A DNA stretch of 64,000 bases from Acanthamoeba castellanii str. Neff. Lineage: Eukaryota > Discosea > Longamoebia > Acanthamoebidae. Under the pieces are notes generated by a model. That model was given only the letters and a program-made list of their open reading frames with translations. It did not search any database and had not been told where the DNA came from. This document shows, one piece after another, positions 1 through 10,751 of the stretch; the stretch's first letter is position 1; the number at the start of each line of letters is the position of its first letter. The stretch lies in the NCBI RefSeq assembly GCF_000313135.1, contig NW_004457390.1, positions 258,905 to 322,904 on the forward strand. The letters run 5' to 3'. The translations under genes were made by a program, and so were the position numbers.

Positions 1-2976
1 TCCAGTTCCTGAGCGAGGTCAGAGACAAGCGGGAGATCAAGCGCTTCTACAACCAGGCCCTGCGGATCAACGACGACAAGATACAGACGATGGAGTGGCA
101 CGAAGTCGTGGACCGGCTCACCAAAGTCGCGGCCAACCGCCGGCTGGTGATCGTCAAGGACGAGCTCACACCACTCGGTTCGTCTTGCCGCATGCATGCA
201 CGCCGGGCGCGTGAGAGGTGAAGTGGTGCAACGTCACTGGTCTCGTCTCACCTTTCCGTTCGCGCCGTGCACACAGACGTGGTCCAGCGCATCATGCGAA
301 GGCAGAACTACATGATCGCGCTGGTCAACCAGGGCATCGTCTCCTTCTCTATCCGGCTGCCGTTTCTGGGCCTGTGCTCCTTCTGGAGCAAGACGCTCGA
401 GTGGTGGTACTTGAACCCGCCCAACATGAACCTCTTTGTGGCACGTCATTCGTATGATGCCAACCTTGCTGACTCGTTTCGCTTCGTTTCGTGTGGGCTG
501 CCGGCAGCCTGTCGTTTGTACTCGGCTACACCGTGTTTGGAGCTCATTCGGTGCGCAAGAAGATCCTGCAGCCCGAGAACTTGGAGGTACGCCTCCAATC
601 GACGACACCCAAATCCGCAGCGCTGCATTGGTGGCCCGCGATCAGAGTCCCTGGTACTAACAACGACGCACAATCGTGTTGCAGCGCACGGCTCGTTCGC
701 TGCAGCTGCACCTGCGCGTGTTCGCCGTGGCCGGCTTCTTCTTGACGCCCTTTGTGCTCATCTTCCTTACCATGTATTTCTTCTTGCGGTACGCCCTTCG
801 CCCCAGACCTCCCCCTCCCCCGATCAAAGTCTCACCTTCTCGTTCTCGGTGAACCGGAAGGTATGGCGAAGAGCTCCGCAATCGGCCCTCCTTCACCCTG
901 GCGGCCCGAAACTGGAGCCGGTCCGCTCGCTGGCGGCTCTGGGAGTACAACGAGCTGCCGCACATGCTGCACGAGGTAACGTTACGCCGTCAAGTGCGCG
1001 CTCGCCTGCGTTCCCTGCTGCCACTTTACGTTGGGTTCACTACTGTTTCGTTTCCTCGCCGCGCCACAGCGCCTGTCCAAGGCGTCCGACGCCGCGGAGA
1101 AGTACCTGTCGCACTTCCAGCCCTACTCCGTAACGCTGATCGCGCGCTTCATCCGATTCGTCGCCGGCGCGTTTGTTGCCGTGCTCATCCTCATGGCCCT
1201 GCTCGACGAGGACACCCTCCTCACGTCCCACGTCGTAGGGCGGTACCCTCCCCTCCCCGCCCCTTTATGTCGATTTTCCCTCCATTTTTATTTCTATTAT
1301 TATTTTGATATTCATATATAAACAATTATTTATATAGGCATTTCTTGATTAAAAAAAATATGTTGCTGAACCCTTTTGGTCGGTACAGATCGCTCGTCTG
1401 GTGGCTGGGCGTGTTGGGCACCATTGTCGCCCTCTCGCGCGCACATATCCCCGACGAACGACAAGCCTTCGCTCCCGGTACGCCCCACCCACCCGTTCGC
1501 ACACGATTCGTTGTTCATTGACCGGTGTGTTCACATGTGTGCGCCATGCCACCTACAGCTCCCGATCTCGATACACTTGTTACGTTGACGCACCACAAGC
1601 CCGACAGCTGGGTGGGAAGCGAGAACACATGGGAAGTCCGGGACGAGGTTCCTCCTACCCCACCCCCCACCCCCCGCGCCTCCAAGCCCACAACTTTCAT
1701 CCCGGCCAGTCGTATCTCACTCACTTCTTTGCATTCACTTCTCTGCTCGACACCAGGTGGCCGAGCTCTACGAATTTAAGGCCACGTCGTTGCTGCGGGA
1801 GCTGGCCGCCATACTCGTGGGGCCCTTCATCCTCTTCTTCTCCACCGCTTCTCGCCAGTCCACCCGTGCGCACTTCACACCGCACCACCCCCCTCCGCGT
1901 CGCACACAGCTAACCCGCTCTTCCCCCCCCCCACCAACCACCCAACAGTTGCCATCATCCAGTTCTTCCAGAAGTGCACCGATAACGTCGAGGGCGTAGG
2001 TGCGTGCGGCTTCCCCCCGTGCACGGCTCGAGAGTGTTGGCTGGGGGGTGGTTGACGAACATTTTCATTTTCTATCGGGTCTATGTACGTAGGCTACGTG
2101 TGCTCGTTTGGCAACCTCGACAGCGCCCTGGACAAGCTGGGCGATCCCGAGTGGGGCAGCGGCATCGACGCGGAGTCGCCGCTCGACAAGGGCAAGGAGA
2201 AGGACGAGGGGGCGCCGAGTGCAGCGGGCATCGAGAGTGAGGGAGAGGAGGAGCAGCAGCAGCACCCGCATGACTTTGAGGAGGAGGTCCGGGCCGCCAC
2301 GCGCAGCTCACGCAACGGAAAGATGGAGAAATCGCTCCTCAATTTTGTCGTATGTCTTCCCCTCTATACACACACCACACACCACACCACACACACCTTT
2401 GTCAGCCGCATCTCGCCTTGGCACACGACCCTAAATCGACCGCACGCACGCACACAGGAACACTACCCGACGTGGCAACCAGCGCGACCAGGCCAACGTC
2501 TGCTGGACAACCTCTCACGCCACTTGAACACATCGAGCCGATTCGGGTCCTCGAACGAGGTTCGCTTCATCCCCTCCCCCATGGAGGCCGAGCACTCTCC
2601 TTTTTTGCAATCTTTCTCACCTTCGCGTGTAGATGGGACAGAGCCAGGGCTTGTTCGGGCGCAACTGGGCGCAGGGCGGGCTGGGCGCCTCCACGGCCGC
2701 ACCCTGGGGCTCGTCGGGCAACTGGGCCATGGGCAGCTCGTGGGCGCAGTTCGCGGAACGAAACATGCAGCCGCCCATCGCGCCCTGGGCCTCGTCTCTC
2801 CTCTCCGTACTCCTCCCACCCCATCATCCACTCCCCGCACGGCCCCTCTGACACTCGCGTCTTTGGAACAGGTCCAGCAGAGTTTCCACGAGCAGGCGGT
2901 GATGAGCAAGCCGCTCGTGCCGCAGCGCAGGAAGCGACAGGACGGCGATCGCAGCTTTGAGATGCACGCCCTCTGA
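1..2976 (+). CDS. ATG9: Autophagy protein ATG9, 3' part (5' end outside window)
   Basis: ATG9 is the multispanning lipid scramblase whose vesicles seed the autophagosome membrane. The window opens in an exon reading FLSEVRDKREIKRFYNQAL and WHEVVDRL, then DVVQRIMRRQNYMIALVNQG near 275-345, both typical of the ATG9 core. Later exons give hydrophobic segments (FVLGYTVFGA near 507, an F/L-rich helix near 725-790, FVAVLILMALLDEDTLL near 1170-1220, and an ELAAILVGPFILFF segment near 1800). IIQFFQKCTDNVEGVG and YVCSFGNLDSALDKLGDPEW match the conserved ATG9 C-terminal core, which in animals reads FFRNFTVEVVGVGDTCSFA. About eleven exons are visible, with short GT-AG introns. After the core come an acidic, Gln-rich linker, HYPTWQP (animal ATG9: NPGWQP) and a Gly/Ser/Trp-rich tail ending near RSFEMHAL before TGA at 2974-2976. 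The start codon is not in the window. Confidence 0.9.
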
Positions 2977-3224
2977 TTGCAACAACTCCCGCCTGCCTTC
3001 CGTGCCGGCCTTTTGCTCCGCCACACGAAGGGTGGGCACTGGCGGCCCACCGCACGCGTTTGTGCTGCACTTAGTATGTAGATAAAGCAACAAAACATTC
3101 ACCCTCGCCTGTTCACGAGTCTCAATGTGCGCCGTGTGCTGAAGCAACGTTGATTTATTTTGCCTGCTTCTCCGTTGTGTGACGTCCGTCGGCCTAAAAC
3201 AACTTATTTATTGTCCATTGCACC
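2977..3224. other. Spacer between ATG9 and the methyltransferase gene
   Basis: This spacer of about 250 bases lies between two plus-strand genes. It should hold the ATG9 3' UTR and the promoter of the next gene. An AT-rich stretch with GTAGATAAAGC near 3077 and TTATTTAT near 3204 are the only features seen. No gene is evident. Confidence 0.5.
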
Positions 3225-4440
3225 ATGGAGAAGCAGGCGGAGGGAGCACGCAAGGCCTACGAGTACGGCCAAGAGAACAAGATCGACTGGGGCCGTACAG
3301 CCTCCGACTACACGAGGTGAGGCAACCTGGCAAGCTGGGTTCTTTTCTCTCCACCCCCCCCCCGCACGATACTGACGTGGTGGTTCAGGTATCGAGCGGG
3401 CTTCCCAGCAGAGCTGTTCGTGCGGCTGGAGCGGTCGTTTGGCGTCGGCCTGCCCGACCAGCGCGTGCTCGACATCGGCACCGGCACCGGCACCGTCGCC
3501 AGGCAAATGCCCACTAGCTCCCTCCCTGCTCTACACGGGGGCCTCTGAGAGCGCTAACGATGGATCGGTGGCGGTCATGCGGTTGGTTTGGGTTGGTTTG
3601 CAGGCAGCTGGCCAAGCGTGGGTGCTCCGTCACGGGGCTCGATCCTTCGGCGGAGATGATGGAAGGCGCGAAGGCGCTCGACGAGAAGGAGGGCGTGCGC
3701 GTCACCTACGTGCAGGGCAAGACCGAAGACACGCAGCTCCCCACCGCCTCCTTCGAGGTGGTCACCGCCGGCACGTGCTGGCACTGGTTCGACTCGCACA
3801 AGGCCTTTGCGGTACGTACTGTCCACAGTAGGGGGGAGTGGTCCCCTCCCCTGACGTCTCTTTGCTCAACGCGCCCGCGGGCTCCAGGAAGTGGCGCGGC
3901 TGCTGGTGGAGGGAGGGCGTCTCGTCATTTGCCACTTTGATTGGCTGCCGATCAAGGGCAGCATTGCTTGGCGCACCGAGCAGCTCGTTCTCCGGCATAA
4001 CCCGAGCACGTCACCCCCAGCCCACACATGTGGCTTCACTGACCTGCCAACTCCTTCTAACTGTTTCCGTACGCAGAGTGGAACATGAACGGAGGGACGG
4101 GCTTCTACCCACAGTGGACCATCGACGCTGCTGAATGTGGGTTCACCCACATCGAGACCTTTTCGTTCGACGTGAGCGTGCCCTACTCCCACGAGGCTTG
4201 GCGGTACTGATGGCTTGCGCCTGCCCCCTCCCTTCCATCAGGCCTGATGGCCCATCTCATCTGTGTGTGCGCAGAGGCCGCTTGCGGGCGATGGGTGGCA
4301 TAGCTGCGGCCCTCACGCCTGATCAGGTCGCCCGCTTCGACCGCGAGCTGGACGCCCTCCTGCGCGAACACGCTCCCGACGAGCCTCTCTTCATCCCCCA
4401 TCGCGTGTGGGCGATGATCGCCACGCGACCAGCGAAGTAG
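3225..4440 (+). CDS. Class I SAM-dependent methyltransferase (Methyltransf_11 type)
   Basis: Six exons (3225-3316, 3389-3502, 3604-3811, 3888-4005, 4077-4203, 4275-4440) join to a 274-residue protein. Motif I is VLDIGTGTGTVAR, the glycine-rich loop that binds S-adenosylmethionine. It is followed by an acidic strand end (VTGLDPSAEM), the TxSFxVVTAGTCWHWFD segment typical of Methyltransf_11 proteins, and VARLLVEGGRLVI after it. The C-terminal half (NGGTGFYPQW, FIPHRVWAMIATRP) resembles small cytosolic methyltransferases of the yeast trans-aconitate methyltransferase group, but the substrate cannot be told. Two introns appear to use GC donors (3503 and 4006). The GT alternatives I tried break the frame or the conserved motif. 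The start is the first ATG, with CACC before it. Confidence 0.85.
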
Positions 4441-4575
4441 AAAGGGTGAAACCAAAACAAATAAATATAAATATAAAAATATACATAAATACACTAAATA
4501 AATAATTTATGGTTCCTTAGCGACACTGGTCGTCGGGAGAAAATTCATCAAATCTGAACAACAAGATGCGATCTT

Positions 4576-5505
4576 CTATAGGAAGAGGTCGACGATGGAG
4601 TCGATCCAGGCAGCCGTGCTCTTGGCGGCGCTGGATGTCGGGGCCTTGTAGCAGCCGAGGCCGTTGGGGCGGATGACTTGGCCGGAGGGGCACGGGGCGG
4701 TGATGTAGAAGCCGAACGTTTGGCCGGGGTAGAGGGTGGTGGCGTTGGTGACCGATTCCCAGCCGGCCGTAGCGGTGGCGTTGCAGTACTGCTCGCCGGG
4801 GTAGGTAACGCCCTGGCCCTTCAGAACGTCTTGGATGCCGAAGATGACGCCAACGGAGTCGGACCGCTGGTTGCCCCAGTTGCCGGTGGAGGAACTATCC
4901 ACCTGGACGAGGAAGTCGCCCGAGGAGAAGATGAAGGCGGTGGCGTTGCCCAGGCCTTTCTCCGCAGAGAGGCCATAGTAGGGGAGGACGGTGGCCTGCA
5001 CGACGAGGCACGCCTGTGCCGCCTTCGCCGTGTAGGGACACGAGCCGGCGGGGTAGACCTTGTAGGCGACGTTCCCCCCTTCGGACCAATCGTACTGGGA
5101 CCAGGCGAACGCCAAGCCCTGGTAGAAGGCGAAGTCCGCCAGCTTGCTCGGGCGGCTGGGGAAGGGGCAGTCGGCGAGTGGGAAGGACGGGTCCTTGGTC
5201 TCGTTGCCGTAGATTTCGCCAAAGGCGATGAAGCCCGCAAAGCTGAGGGTGAAATTGGTAATCTTCTCGCCGTAGAAATCTATGCTGAAGTCGCCGACGT
5301 CGATCGCGAGCTTGGTGGGCGTGCCGAAGCCGTCAGTAGGCTGCATTTCCGTTGCGTTGAAGACCCTGGCGCCAGGCTCGGAGGCGAGGTCAAGGGTTAT
5401 CTGGGGCGGCGAGTCCGAGGACAGCGTGTAGGAGCCCGTGGCCGCTTGCGCCGCACATGCGCAGAGGACAAGCCCGAGAAGGGCAAACGAGAGGGTGGTC
5501 TTCAT
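4576..5505 (-). CDS. Intronless secreted glycoprotein, unknown function
   Basis: A single open frame encodes 309 residues. It starts at an ATG followed by KTTLSFALLGLVLCACAAQA, a clear signal peptide with likely cleavage after AQA. The frame stays open 40 codons upstream, but that extension is not needed and would bury the signal peptide. The mature protein is rich in Gly, Ser, Thr and aromatic residues. It has six N-glycosylation sequons (NAT, NFT, NET, NAT, NAT, NAT) and six cysteines, suggesting an extracellular beta-rich fold held by disulfides. Segments such as FSIDFYGEKITNFTLSFAG and SVGVIFGIQD loosely recall NIDO-like or bacterial anchor-associated beta-sandwich domains, but I cannot assign a family. 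The C-terminus (TAAWIDSIVDLFL) is amphipathic. A single exon is unusual among these neighbours. It is convergent with the methyltransferase gene, 135 bases away. Confidence 0.75.
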   Translation of the reverse strand: MKTTLSFALLGLVLCACAAQAATGSYTLSSDSPPQITLDLASEPGARVFNATEMQPTDGFGTPTKLAIDVGDFSIDFYGEKITNFTLSFAGFIAFGEIYGNETKDPSFPLADCPFPSRPSKLADFAFYQGLAFAWSQYDWSEGGNVAYKVYPAGSCPYTAKAAQACLVVQATVLPYYGLSAEKGLGNATAFIFSSGDFLVQVDSSSTGNWGNQRSDSVGVIFGIQDVLKGQGVTYPGEQYCNATATAGWESVTNATTLYPGQTFGFYITAPCPSGQVIRPNGLGCYKAPTSSAAKSTAAWIDSIVDLFL

Positions 5506-5719
5506 GATGAGTAGAGGTAAGGTATGGGACAATGAATCGAACGCCCGGGAGCAGATACCCTCGATATTAAACTGTCGGCACAACGCCGTGGTTGGTGGTG
5601 GCAAGGACACCCAAGCCACCAACAAGCAACGTCGACCCCGTTGCTGGGCTTCTTCTTACGTAATCACCGGAGTTCACCGGTGCCAACAACAACTCGCGAC
5701 TTTATCCACGCGTGTTGGA

Positions 5720-7132
5720 TCAGCACTTGCTGGGGTTGACGGGCTTGCGCACGAGAAGGGGGACATCGTCGGGTCCGCGCACACTCACGTTGAGGTCTTG
5801 CGGGTGGAGAGACAGACATACAGACAGACACACACAGGCGAGGCTGTTAAGTACGCTGGCCAGGTGACAAGAGCAAAGCAAAGGGTCTCCTACCTCGGAC
5901 AAAGCCGTCGTGAATGCCGTAGACCCAGCCGTGGACATGGGGGAAAACGTTCGCGCTCTTCCTCCTCTCCCACGCGTCCTTAATGATCGAGGTGCGGCAC
6001 ACGTTGTACACTCCTACACACAATTGGGTCAGCGAATTAATAGGGGACTGCTTACGGCAGCAGTGTTTTTACCTTCAATGACGTGAAGCTCGGTCATCCT
6101 CTTGGCCCTGTCCGCGTCATTAGGAATGCTCTCCAGCTCCTCTCTGTGGAGCATGTATTCGTCCTTGAGGTTCCTGCAGATAAGAAATGGATGGTCAGAG
6201 ATCGTACGCCAGCGCGAGTGTGAGCAGTGGCCAGTTTTGCTTGACGCGGACAATACCTCAGCCAGTTATCCACCATACCAAACTGATTGTTGGTCATGGA
6301 GGCAATAACACCTCCACAGCCATAGTGCCCACACACGATGACGTGCTTGACCTGACATTATACGTCAGCACGAGCGCCAAAGCGCGCTGAGGGGAGGGGC
6401 AAACTGGGCAATACGAGCTACGGTGTAGAGCGGTAAGTGTACCTGGAGAACATCCACGGCGTACTGCAGCACCGAGAGAAGGTTCATGTCAGTGTGCACG
6501 ACCGTGTTGGCAATGTTTCTGTGCACAAAGATGGAGCCTGTGCGCGGTGCGAGTCAGTCGCAGGTGGGTGAGGATGAACGCACGTTTAGACGAAGGGGGG
6601 GAGGTGCACTTACCCGGGTCGCTTCCGGTGATGACGTTGGCAGGGACGCGCGAGTCCGAGCAGCCGATCCAGAGGACTTGCGGGCTCTGGCCGGCAGACA
6701 AGCGCTTGAACAGGTCAGGGTCCTTCTCCAGCTGTTGCGCAACCCATTCTTTGTTGCCGTTGATCAAGTCGTTGTAGGACTCCCTCATACGAAGCCTTTG
6801 ACGAACAAACAAGCCAGCACGCCTTCAGAACAGGGCGCTATTGGGGGGGGGGGTTGATTGCACGCACATTTCATCCTTGAGCTTGTCATCTGTGCTGATT
6901 GATCGCTGGGGCAGAGTGGTGGCAGTAGCGCATCTGCAGCGAGAAAGAGCAATTGAGAGATTACTCCTTCAAGCACGCGCAATTCTGCGAAGGGGGCGCA
7001 CCTGGCGCAAAGGCAGGTGGAAGTGGTGCTGTGAAGGGGTGAAGAAGCGGCCATACGCGGCAAAACGCTCACACCACCCCTGGCAATCGCGCTGGAGCGG
7101 AGGGAGATGGAGGAAGCAAGCCCACGACGCAT
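5720..7132 (-). CDS. Beta-class carbonic anhydrase, probably mitochondrial
   Basis: The enzyme hydrates CO2 to bicarbonate using zinc. Spliced minus-strand exons give the beta-class signature: CSDSRVPA (zinc Cys plus the Asp/Arg dyad) followed by [13 protein letters not shown], which supplies the zinc His and second Cys. Between and after these come [10 protein letters not shown], the helix [17 protein letters not shown], and a C-terminal [13 protein letters not shown], the usual YxLxTGxL position of the family. Exon 3 begins at [12 protein letters not shown], the normal start of the fold. Two upstream exons add a basic, Ser-rich leader ([20 protein letters not shown]) that looks like a mitochondrial targeting peptide. 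About seven short introns are inferred. The start is the ATG at 7132-7130; the upstream in-frame methionine at 7210 is less likely. Confidence 0.88.
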
Positions 7133-7831
7133 TGTATTGTACTGAATCGAGTGTGGACGACGAACTGCCGGAAGCGTAAGAGGGCAGCCGAGCGCGCCGG
7201 TCACTGCCACTTGCGGCGAGAGAAGTGTCTGTCTGCAAAAAAATTCAAGCTATATTCCCGCCAAAAAGCGTGCTGCATGTTTTGCATTTTAATTGATCGC
7301 TTTCTGTTCGCGGTGATCACCGGCGCACACTGCGCCGTGGGTCATCATCTTGGCGTGCGTGTCGATGATTGACTGGGGGAAACGACAGTGTTCGAAGAAG
7401 AACGGGCAAAGCGGGCCGTGGGGTGACCAGCACGAAGTCGACCAAGGCTAAGCCGACTGGTGGATTAAAGCGGCGTTTCGTGCCTGCTTCCCCCAAATGT
7501 CAGCTCATATTCCGGGCAGGCCGGATCGCCGCGGTCCGTGGGCTCCTCCGCCCCGCCACTACCCCGCCATCGGCACTTTTTATGCGGCTGGTGATTGGTG
7601 TGGTCGGATACTTAGGAGTGCGTCCGACATTGCCCCGGCGGAGCTTGCCCTCGCGGACAAACCCGCGCCCGTGCACTCCAGGAACAGGGCGAAGAAGCAC
7701 CTCCCCCCCCCCCGCACGATTGCTCGCATCGGCGGGCGGAGCGGCGTTGTCTGGCATTGTGCCGCTTTTCTTGGCAAAGGCGCGCGTCACGCGAGAGCAC
7801 TTGGCCAAACTCGACCAGAAACAACACGCTG
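7133..7831. other. Intergenic region between divergent genes
   Basis: About 700 bases separate the carbonic anhydrase start (minus) from the first zinc-cluster gene (plus), so both promoters should lie here. Homopolymer C runs occur near 7707. Several overlapping open frames exist on both strands, but none has a start context, splice structure or recognisable motif. I see no gene. Confidence 0.5.
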
Positions 7832-10319
7832 ATGGAGCAGTGGAATAAGGCCTGCTTGCCTTGCCGGCTGGTGCACACCACATGCGATGGGTACGCAACC
7901 TAACTCAACTTAGATAAGTTATCTCTCCCACGTGCCAGCAAAACAACAAAAAATTCAAAACAAATAAGAATCAAAAAGAGAGCTACAACATACGTTGGCT
8001 GGCCCCAGGCCACTTCATGGCCTACGTTAGCCCACCAGACGCTGCTCCTGGTCCTTGGGAACTCTGGCCCTCAATTTTCATTGGTGGTCGTTCCTGCGGG
8101 CAAAAAGTGGGCTCATCTCTCCATCACCGCGTCGTCATTCCAGGAAGAGGCCGTGCAGGCGGTGTGTCAAGCTGGGCAAACCCTCTACATGCATCAACGT
8201 TGAAAAGAAGAGAAGGGGCCGTCCGCCGAAGAACAGGCCCGCCACCGTAGCAGCTTCCAACCCTGCGACGGTTGCCTCGACGGCCCAGCGGCCACAAAAG
8301 AACCTGGGCGGCAACTGGGAGAATGCGGCGACTCAGAGGGCGATGCGGCCGAGGAAGCAACCAGCCCATCCCTACCACGACGACAGCTACGGCGAGAGAA
8401 GGAGCAGCAACCGAAGGAGAGTCAGCGTCAGAAGGGCCGACACAGAGGCGTTCTCTCCATCTTCATCGTCAGACGAAGAAGAGGACGACGACGACGAAGA
8501 CGACAGCAAAGATGACGACGACTACCGAGACTACAGGAGTAGTGTAGTGGCGGGAAAGAAGAGGAAGATGCCGCTGCCGCCAGAGACCACCACCGTACCC
8601 GCTGTCCCCGACACCACCTCGGACACCATCACGAAGCGGCCACGAGCTGAGCCACAAGAGCAACCCCCTGCACATTCCGGTACCTCCCACCACCATCCAC
8701 ATTGCCTGGTGGTGACCGTTGACGCTCACCACCAGCGGTCGGTGAGCAGGACCCGTCTCGCCCGAGGCTTCGCACGAGGGCTGTGTGGACGACGAGCAGC
8801 TGCCGCTGCTTCTCGATCCGGTCTACTCGTGGATCGACGACCTCGACCCGATTGGCGTTGCCACCACTGACTCCGACGCATTCCTCGCATTCCCTGTTGT
8901 TGACGCCCCCTTCGCCATGATCTCGCAGCCACGGCCTCTGCCTTCATCCCTCAACGCAGCGTCGCCACCGCCGCCGCAGCCGCCACTCCCGCTCTCTCTC
9001 CCAACTCAACAGCCACAGCAACCACCCATCCCGCTGGTGAGCTGCGATGACGCCTACCCACCACTCCCATCGCCGTCATTCGAGTTTCGTGATGGCTTCG
9101 ATCACGAGTACGACGGCTTCGATGCCGAAGATGGGCACGACCACGATCACGATCACGATTGCACATGCTCATCTCCTCACTCCTCTTCGTCGTCGCTCTC
9201 CGGCGATGCGGCCGACGCGCAGCTGGTGAAGAGCCTGTTCGGCATGATGACCGATCAGGTGGGCGAGCTCAAGAAGGCCAACGAGGACCTGCGCGAATCG
9301 ATCGACACGATCTGGCAGACCTTTAACGAGAGGATGGACCGCGGGGAGAAGAGGGTCAGCGAGCTCAGCCATCTCGTGTCGACACGGCTCGAGCCCGCGG
9401 GCAACTGGGGGGCCGCTTTCACCCCGCCCTCGTCGTCGCTTGCCGACGAGCCAGCGCCCAGCCAGAACCACCCACGGCCGGAGCTCTTCCGTGAGCTCCC
9501 CTTCCTGCTCGACTGGGCCGACGACATTGACTTCGCCAATCCCGATGGGTTCGTGATCGATGATTTGAGGTGCGCCACTCATTCACTTCTTCTGCGTGCT
9601 CTCGTGTGGCGATGGGCAGGCCAGTCGCTTACTCTCGCCTCTTTCGTCATGCAGCAAGCCGTTTATCGTGCGCAGGCTGTTTGAACCCACGCAAGACGCG
9701 GTACGTGCATCCCCTGTTCCTGGGCTTCATCACCACGGCTGAGACTGACTACCCTCACCCCACAGGCCCAGTCTCTTCCCGTCAGCATCTACGCCAGCCC
9801 TGCCTTCTGTAGCTTTGTACGGACCGCTCCGGTAAGGCATCCCCTCATGTGTGTGTGTCAAACGAATTGAAAGCTTGGCCTTGCGCGGGTTGTCTCACCG
9901 ATTGTTTCCTCCGCGTCTAGCATGAGATCGTGGGCACGCTGTGCTACAAGGCCCAGGATGAGCCGCTGCGTTGGTTCCTCGCCAAGAAGTGCCCGCGACC
10001 CGTCGGCGATCTCTGCTTCCTCCCTCTGGTGCGGCCGATCGGTGGGCGCATGGTACAGAGCCTCACCAAGAACCAGCTCTTTTACGACCGCAACGGCATC
10101 GTACGTTCCCTCGCTCCTTCCATCAGTGACCGAGACTTCCGCTACTCACCACCGACGGTACAGGCCAAGTTGTGGATCCTGGTGGTGGAGCGGTTCGTCG
10201 GACCCATGGAGGAGCCCGCTGCGCTATCTGTCTCAGCGTCCTGCCCGCAACCGCGCGAGGAGACCTGCGAAGGGCAGCATCGGAAGGCGGAGCAGAGCAC
10301 GAACGCCAAGGTCTCCTAG
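7832..10319 (+). CDS. Zn2Cys6 zinc-cluster regulator A (GAL4-type cluster, AT-hook, coiled coil, PAS-like C-terminus)
   Basis: Seven exons (7832-7890, 8144-8679, 8750-9569, 9655-9700, 9766-9831, 9921-10100, 10164-10319) join in frame to 620 residues. Residues 8-37 form the cluster C-x2-C-x6-C-x5-C-x2-C-x8-C, split by intron 1 after the third cysteine: ACLPCRLVHTTC, then KRPCRRCVKLGKPSTC. Immediately after comes KKRRGRPPKNR, an AT-hook. Next is a basic, then strongly acidic Asp/Glu/Ser tract (about 8460-8540) and a Pro/Gln-rich stretch. A predicted coiled coil (VGELKKANEDLRESID, near 9260-9390) follows. The C-terminal part (FIVRRLFEPTQ, SIYASPAF, KNQLFYDRNG, KLWILVVERF) resembles the PAS-like region of fungal ERT1/RDS2-type zinc-cluster factors; that similarity is my inference. 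It is probably a nuclear DNA-binding transcription factor. Gene B downstream is a tandem paralogue. Confidence 0.82.
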
Positions 10320-10751
10320 ACCCAAATGTCATCGAGATGCAACACCCTTGACTTCCACCCCTTCTTGTAAGTATACTCGATCTGTCCTGTACACAAATAC
10401 ATACTTTAATATTTGCCAAAGTCCGGTCTCCAACAACGCATCGTATTCCAACATAGTGTGTGATCACACTATTCCTCCTGGACGATGTAATTGGCGGAGA
10501 GAGTGAATTTCAACGAAAGCGAAATGTTCCGAAAATCCGCCACTCGGAAACGTGGCCCAAGGGTGGGCTGCCAATGCGGGGCTCACGGAAGGAGAGAGAT
10601 CCGCTGCCCGCAGAAACAGCGGGAAGGAAGAGGTGCGGGTCGCCGACGCGTTCTCTTTTTCTTTTCAACTGACTAACAACAACGAGCCTGACGAGACGCT
10701 CAGGCCGAGAGCGTTCTTTCCCTTTGTGCCACCTGACTCTGAGAACACGCA
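10320..10751. other. Spacer between the two zinc-cluster genes
   Basis: This 432-base spacer must hold the 3' end of gene A and the promoter of gene B. An AT-richer patch near 10370-10420 may carry the gene A 3' processing site. No gene or repeated block was found. Confidence 0.45.
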
